From contig JAEOTQ010000045.1 of NCBI GenBank assembly GCA_016839785.1, positions 1-46,641 on the forward strand: a stretch of 46,641 nucleotides of DNA, in the 5' to 3' direction. The position numbers and the translations under genes are program-made. Under the pieces are notes generated by a model. The model had not been told where the DNA came from. It did not search any database and saw only the letters and a list, made by a program, of their open reading frames with translations. The DNA is from Candidatus Hodarchaeota archaeon. Lineage in GTDB: Archaea; Asgardarchaeota; Heimdallarchaeia; Hodarchaeales; Hodarchaeaceae. Shown here piece by piece: positions 8,372 to 17,262 of this stretch; position 1 is the stretch's first letter; each line of letters begins with the position of its first letter.

Positions 8372-9352
8372 ATGCCTTCACAAGTCGATGAGATCCTTAC
8401 GCTCCATTCCCAATTAGAAAAATTATCAGCTAATCATCTCCAAACGAAATATGATTTAACTCAAGAGCTCAAAGAGCTTACTCAGAAAGAAGAATCATTT
8501 AAAACTGAAATCGATGGATTGAAGGACGCAGTGGATCGACTTCAGACTGAATCAAAGCCTGAACGAAAGACTGAAGATATAACTAAGCTAATTATTACCA
8601 TCAATGATTTAGAAAACGAAATAGCAGACAATGAATTGCAAAATTCAGAGTTGGAATCAGAATTAACCCTCAAAAAGACCGAACACGGAATTCTAGTAAA
8701 TAAAATCAAAATTTTACAGAGTGAAAAAGAACAACTCGAAGATTCTAGCAACCAGAAAAAAGCAGAACGTTCCCGCGCTGAAAAAGCTAGCGTCAAAGTA
8801 CGTAGCGAACGAGAAAAATTGAATAAATTACGAAGACAAATTGAGAGAAAAGAGGAAATAAAAAAGAATTTAGAATCAGCAACACAAACAATCAGTTTAA
8901 TAGAACAGGTTATAACAACAACTTCACCTATTGCTGATTCAGATGAGAATGAAGTCCCACAAGAGGTATCCAAAGAGATAAAGGATTTAATCTTCAATTC
9001 AAAACAAAGTTTTGATGAAGCGCAAACAAAATTCTCTTCCACAGATCTGACACCCTACCTACTTGATGCAGATAAGGCATATAAACTCGGAATTAAAGCT
9101 TTCATTTTATTGTGTGACAAGTTACTGGACAAGATTATTGATCAACCTTTTATTGATCAAGTATTCGAAATTGTTAACTATGGTTTAATTCTCAACACCC
9201 GTCATCTTAACGCAGTGGATGCGATGCTCCAAAAACTGGAAAAAGGTGTTGAGATTGCACCTTTAGCGAGTTTTGCAAATGAAGTTAGGGATTATTTCTC
9301 TGAGAATTTATCTTTACTTGGGCTAACGGGTAATATTCAAGATCTGGAATAA
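8372..9352 (+). CDS. Coiled-coil protein of unknown function
   Basis: A 326-residue soluble protein. Residues about 5-175 form a long coiled coil with many Glu, Lys and Gln and regular Leu/Ile spacing. A short acidic linker follows (about 190-205), and the C-terminal 120 residues look like a compact helical domain. There is no signal peptide, membrane segment or nucleotide-binding motif, so it is not an SMC-type ATPase on its own. It starts seven bases after the end of the interrupted coiled-coil frame and is probably in the same operon. The pair may form a structural or scaffold complex; this is inference. Confidence 0.75.
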   Translation: MPSQVDEILTLHSQLEKLSANHLQTKYDLTQELKELTQKEESFKTEIDGLKDAVDRLQTESKPERKTEDITKLIITINDLENEIADNELQNSELESELTLKKTEHGILVNKIKILQSEKEQLEDSSNQKKAERSRAEKASVKVRSEREKLNKLRRQIERKEEIKKNLESATQTISLIEQVITTTSPIADSDENEVPQEVSKEIKDLIFNSKQSFDEAQTKFSSTDLTPYLLDADKAYKLGIKAFILLCDKLLDKIIDQPFIDQVFEIVNYGLILNTRHLNAVDAMLQKLEKGVEIAPLASFANEVRDYFSENLSLLGLTGNIQDLE

Positions 9353-9375
9353 AAAAAATAGAAAAAGAGTGGAAA

Positions 9376-10467
9376 TCAGATAAGTGATTTCCTATCACTT
9401 GCTTTCCAAGCTCCGAATTTGAAGACGTCGTAGAGTGCAGAGAGAAAAGCAATTACCGTAGACACACCAATAATAACTCTCACGATCAAATCGGCATTTT
9501 GTATAAACCAAAACATATCTGGATTAGCGAGAAACTCAGGAGGAGCAGTAGCAGTAATTGCCGCAAGGAGTGTAAAGGGAAAGTAGATGATCAAAATTAT
9601 TCCTGCCATTCCACCAACAACATTTTTCAGTGCAGAGGCTAATCGAGTTACTCTAATTCGTCCAAACAAGACGATAAATGCGTTATAAGCGACACTGACG
9701 CTTAATGAAAAGTATACAGCAAACCCACTGATCAGATACCAATTTTCGTTGAAAATTGGAAAATCTGAGATTTCTAGATACAGCAAAAAGGCAATAGCCA
9801 GTACAGTAAATAAGCCTCCAAAGAAACCTCCGAGATGTTGTCCAAATGCAGGCCAAAAACCTACCTCTGAGATTCTAGGTTCGTCTTTTACATAATAGTA
9901 ATCCAAGGATTTCTTTGGAACAGGAGTAGTCCGTTTATTAAATTCAGCTTTAATATCCTCATATGATTTTTGAAATGATATCCGAAGCTTTAACATTTGC
10001 TCCTTGAATGTTTTTTCATCAGTAATATATAATGCCATGATGAAGAACGCTATTCCAATGAAACCCATGATGAAAGATAAAAACGCAACGAATGGATCAT
10101 TCGTAGCAATTTGAATTATCCAGGCAATTACCATAATTCCTATGAATCCAGCCATCGCAAGAATTATGAATTGCTCATTCTGTATTTTCGATTCAGGCCT
10201 ACTCAAAGGAGTTTTCCATTCAGTAGTAATGTTTGATTCCTCTTCTAAGAATTTAGTTGCTAAAACTTTAGGATCTTCCATTATCATTAGTGCTTGTTCA
10301 AATGCTTCATAAATTGATGTCCCTTTCTCTTTTTCAGAAATATTGTGGGCAAGATCCCATATATGTGCTTGTAATTCTTTCAAAATTTGATCCTTATCTG
10401 CTAATGGGTCTAAATATTTGCCGACCTCAGCCAAATAAGCATCAACTTCTTTATATGTTGTATTCAT
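9376..10467 (-). CDS. HAAS/DUF1700-like membrane protein paired with PadR regulator
   Basis: A 363-residue protein. The N-terminal 75 residues are helical and resemble the HAAS (DUF1700/DUF1129) signalling domain, with the pattern VDAYLAEVGKYLDPLADKDQ and a later EDPKVLATKFLEEE. Two membrane segments follow (about 103-145), then a charged cytoplasmic loop, then about four more membrane segments (about 210-360). Its ATG overlaps the TGA of the PadR gene upstream as ATGA, which indicates translational coupling. HAAS proteins are commonly encoded next to PadR regulators and are thought to transmit membrane-derived signals to them. The domain call rests on pattern and context, so it is moderately sure. 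Confidence 0.7.
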   Translation of the reverse strand: MNTTYKEVDAYLAEVGKYLDPLADKDQILKELQAHIWDLAHNISEKEKGTSIYEAFEQALMIMEDPKVLATKFLEEESNITTEWKTPLSRPESKIQNEQFIILAMAGFIGIMVIAWIIQIATNDPFVAFLSFIMGFIGIAFFIMALYITDEKTFKEQMLKLRISFQKSYEDIKAEFNKRTTPVPKKSLDYYYVKDEPRISEVGFWPAFGQHLGGFFGGLFTVLAIAFLLYLEISDFPIFNENWYLISGFAVYFSLSVSVAYNAFIVLFGRIRVTRLASALKNVVGGMAGIILIIYFPFTLLAAITATAPPEFLANPDMFWFIQNADLIVRVIIGVSTVIAFLSALYDVFKFGAWKASDRKSLI

Positions 10468-10865
10468 TTTAATTCCTTCTCAGTTGTTTCGATTAAGTCT
10501 TCTAAGATTCCATAATAGTGAATCCAATTCTGCCAAAGAGCTTGATAAGCCCTTTCACCCTTGGGAGTTAGATGATAGTGTTTACGTGCAGGTCCCGACG
10601 ACGAAACCTTCAATTTATGTTCAACCATCTTTTCTTTTTCGAATCGTCTCAGAATTGCATAAAAAGTGGCCTTTGTACCATCAAGCTCTCCCTGAGTGGC
10701 TTCAATTAATTTCTCTCCAATAAGATAACCATAAATTCCTTCATCTTGATATTTTTTTATTATCGCAAGTAATGCAAGACGATTTGCATTATTTAAGAGA
10801 TTAAGAATTTCTTTGGTCACCCATTGAGTGATTTCATCAGTTTCTGTCAAAGCGTAATACCTCAA
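10464..10865 (-). CDS. PadR family transcriptional regulator
   Basis: A 133-residue winged-helix protein of the PadR type. After about 18 residues comes the N-terminal helix, then the YGYLIGEKLIEATQGELDGTKATFYAILRRFEKEKMVEH helix-turn-helix and wing, then the LTPKGERAYQAL segment typical of PadR, and a C-terminal dimerisation helix. The frame opens only shortly upstream and the first usable start is TTG at 10865. It overlaps the HAAS-like membrane protein by four bases, so the two are one operon. Probable role: repressor of its own operon, possibly also acting at the divergent histidine kinase promoter across the 217-base interval. Confidence 0.85.
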   Translation of the reverse strand: MRYYALTETDEITQWVTKEILNLLNNANRLALLAIIKKYQDEGIYGYLIGEKLIEATQGELDGTKATFYAILRRFEKEKMVEHKLKVSSSGPARKHYHLTPKGERAYQALWQNWIHYYGILEDLIETTEKELK

Positions 10866-10957
10866 ATAGTATTATCATCTACTAATAGCGAGTTGAGACT
10901 AGCCTTAAAAGTACTTCGCTTTCAGCATTTGATGTGTGTTAAATCATGACAGGTATG

Positions 10958-10988
10958 TGCAAAATTTGCAGATTTTCTCCAAGAAAAT
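10958..10988. promoter_or_regulatory. Two adjacent inverted repeats between padR operon and histidine kinase
   Basis: The first repeat is TGCAAA-A-TTTGCA (10958-10970). The second, one base later, is ATTTTCT-CCA-AGAAAAT (10972-10988) with perfect 7-base arms. They lie about 95 bases upstream of the PadR start and about 95 bases upstream of the kinase start. They are candidate operator sites for PadR or another dimeric regulator in this divergent interval. A smaller TAGTA...TACTA repeat (10867-10884) touches the PadR start itself. Confidence 0.4.
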
Positions 10989-11082
10989 GACTTGTTCGGA
11001 CTTGATAAATGAGTCTTAATGATTTCTCATCGTATTAACTAATGTTTATTATGAATCAGCTATATCCTAATTCTGAAGTTAG

Positions 11083-13410
11083 TTGCCCCCCCGTAATCCT
11101 TCACTTGATTTTATCGTTATTATTTTATTAGGCGCAATTTTACCTATTATCTTAGGAACATTTATAGGAACTTTCGTGTATTCGGAAACCACGAATCGAG
11201 CGAATTTTCTTGCTAGCAATTCTCTTTCACAAACCGCACATAAAGAATTAAACACAACTCTTTCTGCTCAAACAGGAATACTTGATGAATTCTTCTATGA
11301 TTTTGAAGTGGTTATTAGTAATACTCGTAATTATTTAGAAAGTTTATTAAAATTTCCAAATATTGGCTCTAGTTGGAATAATTCGTTATTTCGGAAAAAC
11401 CAAGACGGAATGATAGGTTTAACATCAGATGTAGGGTATGGTGACGTTTTCTTATTTCCCTCAATTGAAATGAATAGTACCATTAATACTACAATAGATT
11501 ATTTATCCTCTGGGAATTCTTACTTCAATTCAATCATCAAATCTGGTTCCATTTTACACGCGTATTTCTCTACTGAAATAGGTGTTAATTGGGTATATCC
11601 CTACATAAATGCCCTTTCTTTTCTCGATTCTAACACCACTGCAAAGCAACGTCCATGGTATCAAGTCGTTCTTCATAATAATGACACTAATTGGTCGATA
11701 TATACAGATGCATTCACCAGTAATCTTACAGCTACAGTATCAACATCATTCTATAACAGGTCTACATTCTTTGGAGTCATTGGCCTTGATATATCTCTCG
11801 CAACAGTCGAAGAGGAACTAACTGCATTTTCATATAGCGAAACAAGTTACGCTCTTCTGTTGAATCGTTCTCTGGCAATTATCAGCAAGTCAGTTCTCTC
11901 ACCTGGTGATCCTGGATATGATGAACTTATTAATGCTACAGAAATAGATTTTCCAATTTTTCCTACACTTTACGAATCATTGATCGATGGTTTTGATGAT
12001 AAATCTGGTATTGTCATTACAAAATTAGGAACTGGCCCTACTTACTCTGTTGAAGAACCTAAACTAATACTCTACACATCTCTTGAATGCGTTGATCTCC
12101 TATTTTGTATTGTCATAAGTGAAGCTGATATTAATATTATAGCAGAAGCCATACTAGATTTATATAATTCATCTGCAGGTCAGTTTGTGCTTAGCCAAGT
12201 AATTACAATTGTTGTTATCTTCTTTTTAGCGTTTTTATTATCATTTATCGGGTCCAGTTATGGAATTAGAGGGATTTTTAGATCACGTACAAGATTAACA
12301 GAAGCTAAACTAGAAAAAACTGAAAAAGACTACCAGGATTTATTTGAAGAGACACCTCTGGGATTATATCGCTCGACCCCTAGTGGACAATTCATTGCAG
12401 CTAATAAAGCGTTTGTTCAATTATTAGGTGCAAAATCGTTTGAAGAACTCCAAAAATGGAACATTGATGACTTAACAAAAGAGATTGAATATCCACGAGC
12501 TGATTTTGCTAGGAAAGTAGCTGGAAGTAATAAAACAGAAACATTTGAATTTCGGATAAAACGATTAGATGGATCTTACATATATATTCGCGAACTTTCA
12601 AGAGCTGTCATAGATATCGATGGATCTGTGATTTCTTATGAAGGGTCGATGGAAGATATTTCGAAACAAAGGGCGGCTGAGTTTGCAAAAGCAGTCCTAG
12701 AGCAAAAACGGTCTGATTTCATTTCTATGACCACACATGAGCTGAGAACCCCATTAACCGCTATCAAAGGTTTTACTGAAATACTCGAAAGGAGTCAGGA
12801 AGGAGATATTAATAAAGAAAAACGTACACAGATTTATTCATTGATTAAGAAAAATACAATACGTCTTGAAAGATTAATCCAAGGGGTTAGCGAATTTACC
12901 CGTATAGAGCAAGGGAATTTTGATTTACAGTTGGAAGAGTTCAAATTATGTGATTATCTTAAGTTTTTAATTCCTGTATTTGAAACTTTGCTCGGACATC
13001 CTATTCAAATTATCCAACATTCTCCTAATACGATTTGTTGGGTCAATGCAGATAAAGATAGAATTGAACAAATCCTTACCAATCTTATTGATAATGCCAT
13101 TAAACAGACTCCTGAAGATAACCGAAATATTGTAATCGAAACTGAAATCCTAGAGGATGTAATTCAACTCAAAATTAGTGATAATGGTTGTGGAATTTCA
13201 ACAGAAAATTTGGAGATAATTTTTGATCAATTTGTCTCCTTACCCACCCAATACTCGGTAGTGGGGACAGGTATTGGGTTATACGTTTCCAGATTACTTG
13301 CAGAGGCTCATGGCGGTTCACTTCATGCAGAAAGTGAAGGAGCAGGACTAGGGTCAACATTCATACTGAAATTACCGCTTTTACAAAGTAAGAATCATTC
13401 AACTGACTAA
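11083..13410 (+). CDS. Cache-PAS sensor histidine kinase
   Basis: A 775-residue membrane kinase. One membrane segment (about 8-30) leads to a large external domain (about 40-365) with Cache-like features, including the RPWYQ strand, then YTDAF, and GVIGLDISL. A second membrane segment (about 370-392) is followed by a PAS domain (about 416-530), a HisKA domain with the phosphorylated H552 in a THELRTPLTAIKGF context, and a HATPase domain with N671 (NLIDNAIKQTP), DNGCGI and GTGIGLY. No receiver domain is attached. The only in-frame start is a TTG directly after a stop, without a clear ribosome site. A run of seven C lies just inside, and one more C would join the frame to an ATG at 11051, so the 5' end may be misread. 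Confidence 0.9.
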   Translation: MPPRNPSLDFIVIILLGAILPIILGTFIGTFVYSETTNRANFLASNSLSQTAHKELNTTLSAQTGILDEFFYDFEVVISNTRNYLESLLKFPNIGSSWNNSLFRKNQDGMIGLTSDVGYGDVFLFPSIEMNSTINTTIDYLSSGNSYFNSIIKSGSILHAYFSTEIGVNWVYPYINALSFLDSNTTAKQRPWYQVVLHNNDTNWSIYTDAFTSNLTATVSTSFYNRSTFFGVIGLDISLATVEEELTAFSYSETSYALLLNRSLAIISKSVLSPGDPGYDELINATEIDFPIFPTLYESLIDGFDDKSGIVITKLGTGPTYSVEEPKLILYTSLECVDLLFCIVISEADINIIAEAILDLYNSSAGQFVLSQVITIVVIFFLAFLLSFIGSSYGIRGIFRSRTRLTEAKLEKTEKDYQDLFEETPLGLYRSTPSGQFIAANKAFVQLLGAKSFEELQKWNIDDLTKEIEYPRADFARKVAGSNKTETFEFRIKRLDGSYIYIRELSRAVIDIDGSVISYEGSMEDISKQRAAEFAKAVLEQKRSDFISMTTHELRTPLTAIKGFTEILERSQEGDINKEKRTQIYSLIKKNTIRLERLIQGVSEFTRIEQGNFDLQLEEFKLCDYLKFLIPVFETLLGHPIQIIQHSPNTICWVNADKDRIEQILTNLIDNAIKQTPEDNRNIVIETEILEDVIQLKISDNGCGISTENLEIIFDQFVSLPTQYSVVGTGIGLYVSRLLAEAHGGSLHAESEGAGLGSTFILKLPLLQSKNHSTD

Positions 13411-13461
13411 TCAATAGTAGATTCAGTCAATTTCAGTGAAGAAATATAGGGAACCGAATAA

Positions 13462-13477
13462 ATAGAGATATCTCTAT
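13462..13477. promoter_or_regulatory. 16-base perfect palindrome upstream of ABC operon
   Basis: atagagatatctctat is a perfect 16-base palindrome about 35 bases upstream of a TATA-like TTTTATAC (13513-13520), which lies about 60 bases before the first ABC gene. Position and symmetry fit an operator for a dimeric regulator of the exporter operon. No matching regulator can be named. Confidence 0.4.
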
Positions 13478-13577
13478 ATGACATATTAAATCCTTTACCC
13501 ACATCTTCACTCTTTTATACTCTATATTTTTTCGAAGCTTATCTAGCATCAAATGAAAATAATCAGTTGTAATCACA

Positions 13578-14510
13578 ATGAGCTTCGATATAACAATAAC
13601 TACTGATCAACTCTCGAAATACTATGGTTCAATTCGAGGAGTGGAAAATATTTCTATAAAAGTTCCAGCTGGGGGGGTGGGATTTCTCGGTCCCAATGGT
13701 GCAGGTAAAACCACTTTGATTCGTACATTATTAGGTATTATTCGACCGACAAAAGGAACTGCTCACGTTTTAGGATATGATATAAAATCCGATATCAATC
13801 AAATACGTGATCGCATTGGATATATTCCTGAATTTAACACCGCATTTATTCCAGACATGACAGCAATGAAATTTATAGCCTTCTGTGGGCGAATGAACGG
13901 ATTATCAGGTGCCGAATCTAAGCAGCGTGCGAGCGATTCCCTATATTATGTTGGCTTGGGTGAAGAACGTTATAGAAAATTGGGAACGTTCTCCCTAGGA
14001 ATGAAACAAAAAGTAAAACTAGCTTCTGCGCTAGTTCATGATCCTGAAATCATTATCGCGGATGAACCCACTAATGGTCTTGACCCGAATGGACGTATAC
14101 AGATGTTAGATCTAATACGTAATTTACAAACCGACCAAAATAAACATGTCATATTAAGCTCACATTTACTTAGAGACGTAGAACAGACAACAGATTATGC
14201 TATTGTCTTCTCAGAGGGAGAAATCCTTGCTCAGGGGAGAATTAAAGACTTGACCTCTGGTCGAAGCACTTCCATAAGTGTGAAAGTGAAAAACAACGAG
14301 GAGCAGTTCATCAATTCATTGAAAAATGATGGATTAGAAGTATGGGTCGAAGGAGGTTACATCGAGGTAACCAAGTCAGTAAATATCGAGAAAGTCATTT
14401 TCAGAACTGCCTATGAAGCGGGTGCAGAAATTCGATACTTTGGTAGTCGATCGAGGACTCTAGAAGATGTGTTTGTAGATTTATTCAAAGATAAGGAGGG
14501 GATCCAATGA
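13578..14510 (+). CDS. ABC transporter ATP-binding protein (ABC-2 exporter type)
   Basis: A 310-residue ATPase. Walker A is GPNGAGKTT (about residues 39-47), the signature is FSLGMKQK, Walker B is IIIADEPTNGLDP, and a switch His sits in SSHLLRDVE. The C-terminal 80 residues form the extra domain usual in ABC-2 export ATPases. Its 3' end overlaps the next permease by four bases (ATGA) and an AAGGAGGGG ribosome site for that gene lies inside it. It starts a four-gene operon with two ATPases and two permeases. The substrate is unknown; lipid, peptide or drug export and self-protection are all possible. Confidence 0.92.
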   Translation: MSFDITITTDQLSKYYGSIRGVENISIKVPAGGVGFLGPNGAGKTTLIRTLLGIIRPTKGTAHVLGYDIKSDINQIRDRIGYIPEFNTAFIPDMTAMKFIAFCGRMNGLSGAESKQRASDSLYYVGLGEERYRKLGTFSLGMKQKVKLASALVHDPEIIIADEPTNGLDPNGRIQMLDLIRNLQTDQNKHVILSSHLLRDVEQTTDYAIVFSEGEILAQGRIKDLTSGRSTSISVKVKNNEEQFINSLKNDGLEVWVEGGYIEVTKSVNIEKVIFRTAYEAGAEIRYFGSRSRTLEDVFVDLFKDKEGIQ

Positions 14511-15511
14511 GCGACGAAACAGGCCAAAATGATGCCTATGTACGGAAATTCACCTTCCGACCGTTCACTGGATTGCGTCGAGGGCGGGTATATAGAATAT
14601 GGTCTATCTCCTGGCAATGGTGGACTCACGAATGGGATCGTTCTCGTGCGATCAAAATTTTAATAGGTTTTCAATTGTTTACACTACTCATTACAAATAT
14701 AATTCTTCTTTCTTTTAGGGGGCTCATTCCTGGCATAGCTACTGAACAGCTCCTCGAGGATACGCTAATATCCCTAGTTCGTGGTATCGTAAGTTTTAGA
14801 ACCGAGATTCACGCGGACACCAATGGATCTGGTGATGAATTTGGAAATGGTGGCTTTACTATTGGAGGATCGAGCTTCTTTATCTTAATACTCTGCGTTC
14901 TCGTAGGTTCAGGACTTATTGCGGATGATATAACAAATAAAACAAATGAGATATATTATGCAAAACTGGAGAAATATGAGTATATTGCGGGGAAATTTGG
15001 GGCATATTTCATCTTTGGAAACGTCATCATTACCCTCCCATATGTGTTGGAGTTCTTTTTACTATTTATAGGATTGGGGAATATGGATTTCGTGACTGTT
15101 TTTCCTGTTCTCATCCATGTAATCCTCTTCACTGAAATAGTAAATCTAACCTTTTCTGCGATTATTCTTGCATTATCTTCCTTAACTGGAAGGCGATTAT
15201 ACGCAGGTCTTACTGCTTTCATGCTACTGTTTTTAGCCAACATGATTGTTCCAACACTTGCATTCAATACAGGACAGGAAATTGGATTGCCACTTTTAAC
15301 TGATGTTTTAACCCTTCTACTGATTTGCTCATATATTATTGATGGTGATACCATCATATCTCTTACAGACTTCGAGGGGATTGAGCACACTCTAAATCTT
15401 ACAAATGGGGTCGGTATTGAGGGTTGGATGATTCTTGGCAGTCTTGGATTAGTCATAATGTTTGGGGTTCTAATAGTAGTATTTCAGGTAAATAGGAGGC
15501 ATAGCTCATGA
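14507..15511 (+). CDS. ABC-2 type permease
   Basis: A 334-residue membrane protein. A cytoplasmic N-terminus of about 45 residues, rich in Arg and Trp, leads into six membrane segments (about residues 48-70, 120-142, 160-185, 195-225, 233-275 and 300-328). The motif TNKTNEIYYAKLEKYEYIAGKF after the second segment is the cytoplasmic coupling loop of ABC-2 permeases. A first external loop of about 50 residues lies between segments one and two. It overlaps both neighbouring ATPase genes by four bases each, so expression is tightly coupled. It should form the transport channel with the ATPases encoded on either side. Confidence 0.88.
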   Translation: MSDETGQNDAYVRKFTFRPFTGLRRGRVYRIWSISWQWWTHEWDRSRAIKILIGFQLFTLLITNIILLSFRGLIPGIATEQLLEDTLISLVRGIVSFRTEIHADTNGSGDEFGNGGFTIGGSSFFILILCVLVGSGLIADDITNKTNEIYYAKLEKYEYIAGKFGAYFIFGNVIITLPYVLEFFLLFIGLGNMDFVTVFPVLIHVILFTEIVNLTFSAIILALSSLTGRRLYAGLTAFMLLFLANMIVPTLAFNTGQEIGLPLLTDVLTLLLICSYIIDGDTIISLTDFEGIEHTLNLTNGVGIEGWMILGSLGLVIMFGVLIVVFQVNRRHSS

Positions 15512-16437
15512 ATGAACTGATCGAACTAACAAACGTATCTAAAGCGTTTGGAGATGTTGTTGCTATATCTAATTTAAGTATGCATGTTAAAACAGGCTCT
15601 ATAACTGGATTTCTAGGTCCTAATGGATCAGGAAAGTCAACTACTCTGAAATGTGTCATGGGCGAACTTTATACAGATCTTGGAACCGTAAAAGTATTTG
15701 GAGAAAGCCCTATAAATAACATTAGGCTTAAACGACGAATTGGATATGTTTCGGAACATGACGACTTATATCCGTGGATGAAGGGGAAGCAATTCGTCTC
15801 CTCACTTGCTAGATTATTGGTGCCTCGTGAAGAGGCCGAAAACGCAGCCAAAGAGGCATTAAAAAAAGTTGGATTAGCAGTCAAAGGAAAAAAAATACGT
15901 GCTTATTCAAAAGGAATGAAACAAAGGCTGAAAGTAGCTGCAGCAATCGTACATAATCCTGATTTACTAATCTTAGATGAACCCTTTGGTGGCCTTGACC
16001 CCTTAGGACGTCGTGAAATGAAGAGACTTGTTTCAGAGCTCAATCAAGATGGGGTGACTGTTTTAATATCGAGTCATATATTGTATGAGTTAGATCAAAT
16101 GAGTACCCGCATGATTCTTATTCATAGAGGACAAACATTAGCTGAAGGAGCTCCATCTGAGATATTAGAATTAATAGATCAGTTTCCACACCAAATATTG
16201 ATTCATGCACCCATAGATCAACTCAAAAATCTTTCTAAGCTTATGATAGATGAATCAATCATCAGTTCTTTAAATTATGATATGGATAAAGCCGCTACCA
16301 ATTTAGTGGCGATTACAAACAACCCAAAAGAGTTCTATCCTACATTGACAAAATTAATTTCAGAGAATGATCTCTTCATTGAGCATTTGGAAAGTACAAC
16401 GGACAATATTGAAGCGATTTTTGAATTTTTAACTTAA
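15508..16437 (+). CDS. ABC transporter ATP-binding protein (ABC-2 exporter type)
   Basis: A 309-residue ATPase. Walker A is GPNGSGKST (about residues 35-43), the signature is YSKGMKQR, Walker B is LLILDEPFGGLDP, and the switch region is SSHILYELDQ. The C-terminal domain is about 90 residues. It is similar to but clearly different from the first ATPase of the operon, so the operon may encode two transporters or one heterotetramer. An AGGAGG ribosome site precedes the ATG at 15508, which overlaps the TGA of the preceding permease. Confidence 0.92.
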   Translation: MNELIELTNVSKAFGDVVAISNLSMHVKTGSITGFLGPNGSGKSTTLKCVMGELYTDLGTVKVFGESPINNIRLKRRIGYVSEHDDLYPWMKGKQFVSSLARLLVPREEAENAAKEALKKVGLAVKGKKIRAYSKGMKQRLKVAAAIVHNPDLLILDEPFGGLDPLGRREMKRLVSELNQDGVTVLISSHILYELDQMSTRMILIHRGQTLAEGAPSEILELIDQFPHQILIHAPIDQLKNLSKLMIDESIISSLNYDMDKAATNLVAITNNPKEFYPTLTKLISENDLFIEHLESTTDNIEAIFEFLT

Positions 16438-16453
16438 TGGAGGACTAAAAACA

Positions 16454-17260
16454 ATGAAAGTAATGCACAAAGATTCCAAATCTGAATATTCTGCTCCTCT
16501 TTTTTCACGGGGAGTTTTCTTGATGCAAATTTTTCTGAATAAATATATTTACGATAAAAAGACCTATATATTAATTCTGATAAGCTTCCTCCCCTTATTA
16601 ACAATTGGTAGTATTGATAGACCCAGGATAGATGACTTTGTTGAGCTAATCGGCCCAGATTCTATTGTTGGGTTTCTAATAATGCCCCTAGTATCTTTAA
16701 TCCTAGGTGTATCTGCAATTTCAGATGAAAAAGAAAATAAGACCATTAGTCAATTATTAGCTCGGCCTGTAAGACGAGAAGAAATCCTCTTGTCCAAATG
16801 GATTACTATTATGATTATTGGTTTAATTATTACCTTTATTAATAGTATCATACTATATCTTGGATTTTATCTCCTCCTACCTGGATCGATAAGCTTTTTC
16901 GGGAACCTCCTTGTTCTCTTAGGAGTCTACCTCTCTCTCGGTTTGTGGTATGTTGTTTATGCTACAATATTCCTATTTATAGGAGTATTTCTAGATAAGA
17001 ATGCAATTGGACTAGGGTTAGCAATTGCTTATTTTGAAGCGTTTTTCAGTCAGTTCATTTTTGGATCTGGAACTGAAAAATCACCTTTCTCTGTTGCCAA
17101 CCATATATACCATATTACATCAGAATACTTCCTGAAGGACTATCTTTCATTTACTATTGCGAATTTCGATGTTTTCTCATCTGTTCTTGTTTGTATTGGA
17201 CTAATTCTGGGATTCCTAGCCCTATCTGCCTTCACAATACGGAGAAAGGACTTTCCGTAG
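16454..17260 (+). CDS. ABC-2 type permease
   Basis: A 268-residue protein with six membrane segments. The loop SDEKENKTISQLLARPVRREEILLSKW after the second segment is the classic ABC-2 permease coupling motif. The ATG follows GGAGG and lies 16 bases after the upstream ATPase gene. It ends with TAG and faces the convergent secreted-protein gene with only two bases between them. It is the last gene of the exporter operon. The second permease lacks the long external loop of the first, so the two are unlikely to be simple duplicates. Confidence 0.88.
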   Translation: MKVMHKDSKSEYSAPLFSRGVFLMQIFLNKYIYDKKTYILILISFLPLLTIGSIDRPRIDDFVELIGPDSIVGFLIMPLVSLILGVSAISDEKENKTISQLLARPVRREEILLSKWITIMIIGLIITFINSIILYLGFYLLLPGSISFFGNLLVLLGVYLSLGLWYVVYATIFLFIGVFLDKNAIGLGLAIAYFEAFFSQFIFGSGTEKSPFSVANHIYHITSEYFLKDYLSFTIANFDVFSSVLVCIGLILGFLALSAFTIRRKDFP

Positions 17261-17262
17261 TC

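Noticed and set aside
10908..10917. Ten-base sequence AAAGTACTTC shared by the padR interval and the 40776-40785 interval
   Set aside because: A ten-base match is expected several times by chance in AT-rich DNA of this size, and the two regulators are of different families.
13578..17260. Bacteriocin or lantibiotic export cluster
   Set aside because: No precursor peptide or modification enzyme is encoded next to the ABC genes; substrate is left open.
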